Assembly (NCBI GenBank): GCA_027489105.1
Contig: JAIYAJ010000147.1
Location: forward strand, 1-5,809
Length of the DNA: 5,809 bases
Origin: Zymomonas sp.
GTDB lineage: Bacteria; Pseudomonadota; Alphaproteobacteria; Sphingomonadales; Sphingomonadaceae
Direction of reading: 5' to 3'
The notes under the pieces: model-generated
Told to the model about the DNA's origin: nothing
Databases searched by the model: none
The model's input: only the letters and a program-made list of their open reading frames with translations
Program-made: the position numbers and the translations under genes
In this document: in pieces, positions 1 through 4,969 of the stretch
Numbering within the stretch: the stretch's first letter is position 1
How the letters are laid out: each line of letters starts with the position of its first letter

Positions 1-33
1 AAACAGACCGGGAAGCAGCGCCTTCATGCGCAT
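1..33 (-). CDS. Possible 5' end of a gene leaving the window (very partial)
   Basis: On the minus strand an ATG at 33-31 opens a frame that stays open for the 11 codons left before the window edge (MRMKALLPGLF). An in-frame TGA lies 18 nt upstream of this ATG, so the frame cannot start much earlier. A basic N-terminus followed by hydrophobic residues would fit the beginning of a signal peptide, but 11 residues prove nothing. No good Shine-Dalgarno sequence is visible; the only purine run is GAGG about 14 nt upstream. If real, it lies 144 nt downstream of the PhyH-like gene on the same strand. It could equally be chance. Confidence 0.2.
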   Translation of the reverse strand, partial: MRMKALLPGLF

Positions 34-177
34 GTGATGCGCCAAGCCTCAGCGACCGTCAAACGGGAGCCAAGTCGCTTAGTTTAGGCGTCTCACTCCT
101 TGCACCATAGTCTCTTGGCCGTTCAAGGCTAGCCCGAGGTGAGGCACAGTATCCTCAGCATGGTCGCATATTGCGGA

Positions 178-858
178 TTAGACGCCGAGCCACATTAGCC
201 CTTCGGGAAGCTCCTCTGCAGCAAAATCTACCTGAAGCACACGGCGGTGCGCAGGAACCGCAGCAGCATCCGATGCGTGCAGAATGGGTGTGCGATACAG
301 CCAGATGTCCCCTGCTTCCGCAAGACAGGTATAAGAGCCGCACTTCTTAACTGCAGCCTCAATGGCATCGATCGGGATTCGCCCGAGCTTATGCGATCGA
401 GGCGCGATCATAAGCGGCGCATTCGTGATCGGCACATCGTCCAGATGCACTCTTAACGTCACCATACGTGCAAGTAGATCGAACGGAGGTGCAACGTGAT
501 GAAGCCCCGCCTTCACCGTCCACGGACCATAGCCTGCTACTTCCACCCTATGCCTGACACAGATCGTGCGATCCTGGTGCCATGCGAGCGACCAGTTGGT
601 ATCCGCGGTCTTGTTGAAGAGGACTGCCCGCACCGCGCGAGCTTCGTGACCTAAAACAGACGCGGCATGCGAGCCGATAATGCCCTCGGTGGAAAGGAAT
701 TGCCGCAACGGCTCGATGCCATGAATGCGCGTTCCTGCCGCCTCTTGTGGGAGGCCGGCGAGCACCTCGCGAAAAGCGTTGAGACCATCAGCAACAGCGG
801 CAGGCCGAAGTTCGGCTCCATGCTCGTCGAAGGTCAGAGGATCACTCGGTGACGCCAT
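178..858 (-). CDS. Phytanoyl-CoA dioxygenase (PhyH)-like Fe(II)/2-oxoglutarate oxygenase
   Basis: This 226-residue protein resembles the phytanoyl-CoA dioxygenase family of cytoplasmic Fe(II)/2-oxoglutarate-dependent oxygenases, which usually hydroxylate small organic substrates while converting 2-oxoglutarate to succinate and CO2. The facial iron triad is readable: H94 and D96 in AWHQDRT, and H194 in PILHASD. R205/R206 in the following HRRVLQVDF are the likely 2-oxoglutarate carboxylate anchor. The central segment LRVHLDDVPITNAPLMIAP (about 135-153) is the typical jelly-roll core with its family 'DNGPL..PGSH' region. It is somewhat short for PhyH but complete at both ends. The start is well fixed: an in-frame TAG lies 18 nt upstream and no other start codon intervenes. 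The Shine-Dalgarno is weak (GGACGG). It lies 88 nt after the second Rieske gene on the same strand, yet its DNA is visibly poorer in GC (34/60 and 36/60 in two sampled lines, against 43/60 and 44/60 in the Rieske genes), so shared operon origin is doubtful. Substrate unknown. Confidence 0.85.
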   Translation of the reverse strand: MASPSDPLTFDEHGAELRPAAVADGLNAFREVLAGLPQEAAGTRIHGIEPLRQFLSTEGIIGSHAASVLGHEARAVRAVLFNKTADTNWSLAWHQDRTICVRHRVEVAGYGPWTVKAGLHHVAPPFDLLARMVTLRVHLDDVPITNAPLMIAPRSHKLGRIPIDAIEAAVKKCGSYTCLAEAGDIWLYRTPILHASDAAAVPAHRRVLQVDFAAEELPEGLMWLGV

Positions 859-946
859 AGGGACAACCGTCCGCTATCGAGCAGCGCCACGCAAGGCGGG
901 ATGAAGCAAATTGTGGCCTATCCAGCCGGGCTTCTTGATTGCTCCC

Positions 947-2293
947 CTACCGCCCCATCCAGCGATCCAGCTCGACGTGAAAATGCCGCAGCCGGGCCTC
1001 CTGCTCGCTCCACAGCGGCCCCCGGAACCCACGTGAGCGGGCGCCTTTCTGGACGATCGGAAGCAGGTCGGAATCCTGGTCGAGCACCTCGCCCATGCCG
1101 GGCGGTTCGCCGAGGCCGGTGTGGACCACGTCGGGGCGGGTGGCGCCGGTCAGGTCGACGTCGGAGCCGAGGCCCATCCACAAGGGCGCGCCATAGCCGG
1201 GCACGTCGACATGGCGGTAGAGGATCACCGTTTCATAGGTGAAGCGCTCGGGGTCGTCGGCGTCGGGCTTGAAACGGTGGAGGAACACCGCCTCCGGATG
1301 GCAGCCGATCTGGGCGTTGGGAAAGATGCCGAAAATGGTGCTGTCGGTCAGCTGCGCGTCGCTGAAGCGGTCATAGTCGAGCCCCAGCCGCGTCGCCCGC
1401 TCGCGCTTGGCGGCGGAGATGGCGGAGCGGCTGTCGCGTGCCGAACCCGCGAAGCTGTCGGGCTCGATCCCCGCGTCGCTGAGCATGGCGGCGATGCCGG
1501 GGTTGATCCCTTCCTGATCCGGGAAATGTGAATTGGGCTGTCCGAACGGCACGAATTGCCGGCTCATTCCGCCCGGATAGAGGTCGATATGGGTGCGATC
1601 GTCGAGGATGCCCATCGTCTGCGGGTGGATCGCGTGGAGATGGTAGCTTTCGTAGAAGGCGTCGATCCCGCCCTTCCAGTTGGCCGCCCAGTCCGAGCGG
1701 CGATGCTGGACGACGTGCATCTCGTCGATGCGGTAGGTTTCCAGCATCGGCAGAATCGGGCCGAGATAGTCGGCGAGCGGCGGCGGCGCCTCGGCCATCG
1801 ACACGAACACCAGCCCGGCCGCTTCGGCGACGTGGAGCGAGGAGAGATCGGTGCCGTGGCACAGGACTTCCGGGCGGAAGGTCTCGGGATCGGTCACCGC
1901 CAGGTTGCGGCCGTCGAGCCCGAACTTCCAGCTGTGGAATGGACAGGTGAAATCGTCCTGACAGCCGACATCGCCCTGGACGAGCTGGCTTCCGCGATGC
2001 GGGCAGACATTGTAATGCGCGGCCAGCCCCCCGTCGGGCTTTCGCACGACGATGAAGCTTTCCGGGCCGATGTCGTACTTCATCCAGTCGCCCGCTTCGC
2101 GGACGTCGCTGGACGGGCCGGCGAGCAGCCAGGCCTGGGTAAAGACCTTCTCCCACTCCTCCGCCGCGAAGGCGCGCGAGACATAGCGTTCGGGATCGGG
2201 CCGGGTCGCGCCATTGTCGACATGCGGGGCGGGGCGATCGAACGCATGGGTCGACCCGCGATGGACCGCCCACGCCCTGCTGTCATAGTTCAT
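947..2293 (-). CDS. Rieske non-haem iron oxygenase, alpha subunit (downstream copy, 'A')
   Basis: Catalytic alpha subunit of a Rieske ring-hydroxylating or demethylating oxygenase, 448 residues. The N-terminal Rieske domain (about 40-160) carries the [2Fe-2S] ligands C97, H99, C117 and H120 (CPH, 17 residues, CPFH). The C-terminal SRPBCC catalytic domain holds the mononuclear iron ligands H218 and H223 in YHLHAIH. E215 sits at the position that bridges to the neighbouring Rieske centre, and D407 is the probable third ligand, 8 residues before Q415 as in the family pattern. The start at 2293 overlaps the TGA of the upstream paralogue as ATGA, so translation is probably coupled; only a weak purine run (GGGGCG) precedes it. 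A longer start at 2368 would add 25 residues out of frame with the upstream gene's conserved C-terminus and is not credible. The next residues, MNYD, match the start of the paralogue. No beta subunit, ferredoxin or reductase is adjacent, which suggests an alpha-only trimer. Substrate not deducible. Confidence 0.93.
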   Translation of the reverse strand: MNYDSRAWAVHRGSTHAFDRPAPHVDNGATRPDPERYVSRAFAAEEWEKVFTQAWLLAGPSSDVREAGDWMKYDIGPESFIVVRKPDGGLAAHYNVCPHRGSQLVQGDVGCQDDFTCPFHSWKFGLDGRNLAVTDPETFRPEVLCHGTDLSSLHVAEAAGLVFVSMAEAPPPLADYLGPILPMLETYRIDEMHVVQHRRSDWAANWKGGIDAFYESYHLHAIHPQTMGILDDRTHIDLYPGGMSRQFVPFGQPNSHFPDQEGINPGIAAMLSDAGIEPDSFAGSARDSRSAISAAKRERATRLGLDYDRFSDAQLTDSTIFGIFPNAQIGCHPEAVFLHRFKPDADDPERFTYETVILYRHVDVPGYGAPLWMGLGSDVDLTGATRPDVVHTGLGEPPGMGEVLDQDSDLLPIVQKGARSRGFRGPLWSEQEARLRHFHVELDRWMGR

Positions 2294-3645
2294 GCGGGTT
2301 CGCCCCGTCCCATGCGGCGATCGAGTTCGGCATGGAAATGGCGCAGGCGCCCCTCCTGCTCGCTCCACAGTGGCCCGCGGAAACCGCGCGAGCGGGCGCC
2401 CTTCTGCACGATCGGCAGCAGGTCCGAGTCCTGGTCGAGCACCTCGCCCAGCCCCGGCGGCTCGCCGAGCCCGGTGTGGACGATGTCGGGGCGGGTCACC
2501 CCGGTGGTGTCGATCTCCTCGCTCACGCCCATCCAGGCGGGCGGCGCATAGCCCGGCGCGTCGACATGCCGGTAGAGGATCATCGTGTCATAGGTGAACT
2601 GGTTGGGATCGGTCGCGTGGGGCAGGAAGCGGTGGACGAACACCGCCTCTGGGTGGCAGCCGATCTGCGCGTTGGGGAACAGGCTGTAGACGGTCGAGTC
2701 GCTCAGCTGGGAATCGCTGAAGCGATCATAGTCGAGCCCGAAATCGGCGGCGCGCTTGCGCTTGGCGGCCTGGACGGCGGCGCGCGTCTCCTTGGCCGTG
2801 CCCTTGTAATCGGCCGGGTCGATGCCGGCGTCGCGCAGCATCAGTGCGATGCCCGGATTGACGCTCTCCTGATCGGCGAAGCGCGGGCTAGGCTGGGCGA
2901 AGGGGACGAACTGCCGGCTGAGGCCGCCCGGATAGAGGTCGATCTGGGTGCGGTCGTCCATCAGGCACTGGGTCTGCGGATGGACCACATGGAGATGATA
3001 GATCTCGGCAAAGGCGTCGACGCCGCCCTTCCAGTTCGAGCCCCAGTCGGAACGGCGATGCTGGATCACATGCATCTTGTCGATCTCGTAGAGGTCGAGC
3101 TGCGGCAGGATCGGCGCCAGCCACTCCTTGAGCGGCTGGATGTCGGGATCCATCGCAATGAAGACGAGGCCGATCGCCACCTCGCAGCGGACCGACGACA
3201 GATTATGGTCGTGGCACAGCACTTCCGGCCGGAAGGTCTCGGGATCGGTCACCGCGATGTTGGTGCCGTCGAGGTCGAACTGCCAGCTGTGAAACGGACA
3301 GGTGAAGCGCGAGAGGCTACCGAGATCGTCGAGCACCAGCTGGCTGCCGCGATGGGGGCAGACATTATAGTGGGCATGGACCTGATCATTCTCGCCGCGC
3401 ACGACGATGAAGCTCTCGCGGCCGATGTCGAAGCGGGCGAAGTCGCCTTCCTCGGGAATGTCGGACAGCGGACAGGCGATCAGCCAGCTCTTCGCAAAGA
3501 CCTTTTCCCACTCTTCATCGGCAAAGGCCGCATCATGATAGCGGGCCGGCGACGGGCGCCCGGTGCCATTGTCGATATAGCGATGTTCGTAGAAGGGGTG
3601 CGGCGCGCCCACATGGATGTTCCACAAGCGGAAGTCGTAGTTCAT
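2290..3645 (-). CDS. Rieske non-haem iron oxygenase, alpha subunit (upstream copy, 'B')
   Basis: First gene of the leftward operon, 451 residues, about 67% identical to the next gene by a residue-by-residue hand count (299 of 448). The Rieske ligands are C96, H98, C116 and H119. The mononuclear iron site is H217, H222 and probably D406, with E214 in the inter-subunit electron-transfer position. All catalytic residues are therefore intact in both copies. The start at 3645 is chosen because AAGGAGA (3653-3659) lies 7 nt before it and because MNYD aligns with the paralogue. An upstream in-frame ATG at 3699 would add 18 residues without a ribosome binding site and would fall inside the intergenic inverted repeat. 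The C-terminus adds only GEPA beyond the shared MGR, and the final A-TGA overlaps the next start codon. Differences between copies are concentrated in the extreme N-terminus, residues 60-90, 145-175 and 275-290, while the iron-binding segments are nearly invariant. Electron-transfer partners must be encoded elsewhere. Confidence 0.93.
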   Translation of the reverse strand: MNYDFRLWNIHVGAPHPFYEHRYIDNGTGRPSPARYHDAAFADEEWEKVFAKSWLIACPLSDIPEEGDFARFDIGRESFIVVRGENDQVHAHYNVCPHRGSQLVLDDLGSLSRFTCPFHSWQFDLDGTNIAVTDPETFRPEVLCHDHNLSSVRCEVAIGLVFIAMDPDIQPLKEWLAPILPQLDLYEIDKMHVIQHRRSDWGSNWKGGVDAFAEIYHLHVVHPQTQCLMDDRTQIDLYPGGLSRQFVPFAQPSPRFADQESVNPGIALMLRDAGIDPADYKGTAKETRAAVQAAKRKRAADFGLDYDRFSDSQLSDSTVYSLFPNAQIGCHPEAVFVHRFLPHATDPNQFTYDTMILYRHVDAPGYAPPAWMGVSEEIDTTGVTRPDIVHTGLGEPPGLGEVLDQDSDLLPIVQKGARSRGFRGPLWSEQEGRLRHFHAELDRRMGRGEPA

Positions 3646-3652
3646 CGCCCTC

Positions 3653-3659
3653 TCTCCTT
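3653..3659 (-). promoter_or_regulatory. Ribosome binding site deciding the start of Rieske gene B
   Basis: The minus strand reads AAGGAGA here, 7 nt before the ATG at 3645. It is the only strong Shine-Dalgarno sequence near the gene's possible starts and rules in favour of 3645 over the in-frame ATG at 3699. Confidence 0.8.
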
Positions 3660-3678
3660 GGCGCCGGGCAAACCGGAT

Positions 3679-3706
3679 TCGACAGTCATAAAAAAACATG
3701 CATGAT
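3679..3706 (+). promoter_or_regulatory. Candidate sigma-70-type promoter for the VOC-CMD transcript
   Basis: TCGACA (3679-3684; 5 of 6 matches to TTGACA) is followed after 16 bp by CATGAT (3701-3706; 4 of 6 matches to TATAAT). Initiation would fall near 3713, giving a leader of about 37 nt before the ATG at 3750. On the opposite strand TTGCAA (3716-3711), 17 bp and TTTTAT form a weaker candidate for the Rieske operon, overlapping the same DNA. Alphaproteobacterial promoters are degenerate, so this is a suggestion from matching by eye. Confidence 0.3.
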
Positions 3707-3712
3707 TGTTTT
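3693..3712. promoter_or_regulatory. Inverted repeat, candidate operator in the divergent intergenic region
   Basis: A 6-bp perfect inverted repeat, AAAACA (3693-3698) and TGTTTT (3707-3712), flanks an 8-bp spacer. Within it sits the 8-bp palindrome CATGCATG (3697-3704). This AT-rich patch stands out in otherwise GC-rich DNA and overlaps the best promoter candidates in both directions, which is where an operator controlling both operons would be expected. A second, smaller inverted repeat, TTTGC (3710-3714) and GCAAA (3719-3723), adjoins it. No regulator gene is in the window, so the binding protein cannot be named. Confidence 0.4.
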
Positions 3713-3736
3713 GCAAGGGCAAAGCGACTGCCCGTT

Positions 3737-3744
3737 AGGGAGAG
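3737..3744 (+). promoter_or_regulatory. Ribosome binding site deciding the start of the VOC gene
   Basis: AGGGAGAG lies 5 nt before the ATG at 3750. The alternative in-frame ATG at 3702 has no purine-rich sequence before it and lies inside the intergenic palindrome, so 3750 is preferred. Confidence 0.75.
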
Positions 3745-3749
3745 ATGCG

Positions 3750-4283
3750 ATGAGTCGACTGTTCGGGCCGGTCTTTCAGATCGCCTATGTGGTGGAGGAT
3801 GTGGACGCGGCCATCGCGCACTGGACCGGCACGATGGGTGTCGGGCCGTTCGTCCGCTTCCCGGTCCCGCTTGCGGCGGAATGGCTGGAGGTTCGCGGCA
3901 AGCGCGTTCCCGCCGACGAGGACATCTTCGCCGCCGTCGCGATCGCCTATAGCGGCGACAGCATGATCGAGCTGATCCAGCCGGGCAGCGCCCCCTCCCC
4001 CTATCGCGAGTTTCTCGCGGCGGGGCGTGCGGGCGTCCATCATCTCGGCACCTTCGCCGACGATTATGACGCGCAGCTCGGTGCGGCGCGCGCGGCGGGG
4101 ATTACCGTCGCGATGGAAGGCGTGCTGCCGATCTCGCGCTTCGCCTATCTCGACACCGATCAACTCTGGCCGGGCACGATGGTCGAAATCATCGAGGCCA
4201 AACCGGAGATGCATGACTATTTCGCCGCCATCCGGGCCGCATCGCGCGACTGGGACGGCAAGACGCCGGTGGTGGAGTTGTGA
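3750..4283 (+). CDS. VOC (glyoxalase-fold) family metalloprotein
   Basis: A 177-residue protein of the vicinal oxygen chelate superfamily with two beta-alpha-beta-beta-beta modules: about 8-78 (FQIAYVVEDVDAAIAHW through MIELIQP) and about 95-150 (GVHHLGTF through MVEIIEA). The four metal-site positions read Q10, E74, H98 and E146. This Q/E/H/E pattern is that of human-type glyoxalase I; methylmalonyl-CoA epimerases use a related H/Q/H/E set. It is not the H/H/E set of extradiol ring-cleavage dioxygenases. Isomerase, epimerase or lyase chemistry is therefore more likely than ring cleavage. The N-terminal 'FGPVFQIAYVVEDVDAAI' style, with the GVGPF segment, is typical of the Glyoxalase_4 type. 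The start at 3750 is fixed by AGGGAGAG. It is the first gene of the rightward operon, divergent from the Rieske genes, and is followed after 61 nt by the CMD-family gene. The exact reaction is unknown; acting on an oxygenase product is inference from position. Confidence 0.85.
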   Translation: MSRLFGPVFQIAYVVEDVDAAIAHWTGTMGVGPFVRFPVPLAAEWLEVRGKRVPADEDIFAAVAIAYSGDSMIELIQPGSAPSPYREFLAAGRAGVHHLGTFADDYDAQLGAARAAGITVAMEGVLPISRFAYLDTDQLWPGTMVEIIEAKPEMHDYFAAIRAASRDWDGKTPVVEL

Positions 4284-4330
4284 TCGCCGCCCGAGAGCAG
4301 AAGATCGCTTGAAATCAGGACGACCAGGAG

Positions 4331-4336
4331 AAGGAG
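4331..4336 (+). promoter_or_regulatory. Ribosome binding site deciding the start of the CMD-family gene
   Basis: AAGGAG, within a longer purine run (4326-4340), lies 8 nt before the ATG at 4345. The reading frame is open upstream to 4027, but that extension only overlaps the VOC gene in another frame and is arginine-rich, so the ribosome binding site settles the start. Confidence 0.85.
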
Positions 4337-4344
4337 AGAGACAG

Positions 4345-4905
4345 ATGCCCAACATCCACATTCCCGATCATGCGATGGCCGATCCGCTCGGCTATGCCCT
4401 GACGCGCCACTCGCCGGTGATCGGCCGCGCAGCAGGCGAGTTCGTGAAATCGGTTTATCAGTCGGTGCGCCTGCCGCTGCGGTTGGCCGAGGCCGCCCGC
4501 TACCGGATCGCGCAGATCAACGGCTGCCTCGTCTGCAAGGGCTTTCGCGCAGCCGATCACCTCGACGGCTATCTCGATGCGGTGGGCGGTGATCGCGCAA
4601 CGTCGCTGGTCGCGCGCGGCGGCGAGCGGCCGGACGAGGCCTTCTATGCGGCGATCGACGAATGGCGGACGAGCCCGCTGCTGAACGATCGCGAGCGGCT
4701 GGCGGTCGACCTGGCCGAGCGCATGGCCTTTTCGCCCAACGAGCTCGGCTATGACGAAGAGTTCTGGGCGAAGATGCGCGCTGCGTTCGACGATGCCGAG
4801 ATCGCCGACCTGACGCTGGCGATTGGCATGTGGATGGCAATGGGCCGCTTCACCCATGCCCTCGGCCTCGACACGGTGTGCCTGCCGACGTCGGCCGCCG
4901 CCTGA
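4345..4905 (+). CDS. Carboxymuconolactone decarboxylase (CMD)/AhpD-like family protein
   Basis: A 186-residue, mostly helical protein of the CMD/AhpD superfamily. The family segment is at about 45-72: RLAEAARYRIAQINGCLVCK, with E49, C61 and C64. The spacing of 12 residues from E49 to C61 and the C-x2-C pair match the E118/C130/C133 arrangement known from mycobacterial AhpD, a peroxidase-supporting disulfide enzyme. The two AhpD histidine positions (H132, H137) correspond here to V63 and R68, so the full proton relay is absent. Family members include gamma-carboxymuconolactone decarboxylases, AhpD-type alkylhydroperoxidases and many uncharacterised proteins of catabolic clusters. The CxxC pair favours a redox or thiol role over decarboxylation, but this is inference. 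A second helical segment, DLTLAIGMWMAMGRFTHALG (about 153-172), is the usual C-terminal core. It is second and last in the rightward operon and is followed at once by a strong terminator. Confidence 0.85.
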   Translation: MPNIHIPDHAMADPLGYALTRHSPVIGRAAGEFVKSVYQSVRLPLRLAEAARYRIAQINGCLVCKGFRAADHLDGYLDAVGGDRATSLVARGGERPDEAFYAAIDEWRTSPLLNDRERLAVDLAERMAFSPNELGYDEEFWAKMRAAFDDAEIADLTLAIGMWMAMGRFTHALGLDTVCLPTSAAA

Positions 4906-4916
4906 TCACCACAAAC

Positions 4917-4963
4917 AAAAAGCGCCCGCGCGATGGACCGACCATCGCGCGGGCGCCCTTTTT
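4917..4963. terminator. Bidirectional rho-independent terminator
   Basis: Two perfectly complementary 15-nt arms (4922-4936 and 4942-4956) enclose the 5-nt loop ACCGA. The stem is flanked by AAAAA (4917-4921) on the left and TTTTT (4959-4963) on the right, so RNA from either strand forms a GC-rich hairpin followed by a U-run (after CC in the rightward direction). It begins 11 nt after the CMD stop codon and ends 6 nt before the receptor's stop codon, and so serves both convergent genes. Confidence 0.92.
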
Positions 4964-4969
4964 CAAGGA

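Noticed and set aside
1..87. Plus-strand frame open from the left edge to a TAG at 85-87 (28 residues), as a possible gene tail.
   Set aside because: Too short to judge, with no recognisable motif; two other frames in this stretch are open for similar lengths by chance.
34..177. Possible small RNA or promoter in the non-coding DNA beyond the PhyH-like gene.
   Set aside because: I found no strong hairpin with a T-run and no convincing promoter pair on either strand.
1371..2273. 300-codon minus-strand frame inside Rieske gene A.
   Set aside because: It is an out-of-frame, arginine- and proline-rich shadow of the Rieske gene.
2294..2368. 25-residue N-terminal extension of Rieske gene A from 2368.
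   Set aside because: It would overlap the conserved C-terminus of gene B in another frame. The ATGA overlap and the shared MNYD start support 2293.
3646..3699. 18-residue N-terminal extension of Rieske gene B from an ATG at 3699.
   Set aside because: No ribosome binding site precedes it, the paralogue begins at the equivalent of 3645, and this ATG is a by-product of the CATGCATG palindrome.
2332..3705. Very long plus-strand open frame (457 codons) opposite Rieske gene B, and a similar one at 1556-2551.
   Set aside because: They are antisense to well-supported Rieske genes. Long antisense frames are expected in GC-rich coding DNA, and the translations show no recognisable domain and no credible ribosome binding site.
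3750..4283. Extradiol ring-cleavage dioxygenase identity for the VOC protein.
   Set aside because: The metal site reads Gln, Glu, His, Glu rather than the His, His, Glu needed for that chemistry.
4027..4344. N-terminal extension of the CMD-family frame back to 4027.
   Set aside because: It overlaps the VOC gene in another frame and gives an arginine-rich translation. The strong ribosome binding site at 4331-4336 places the start at 4345.
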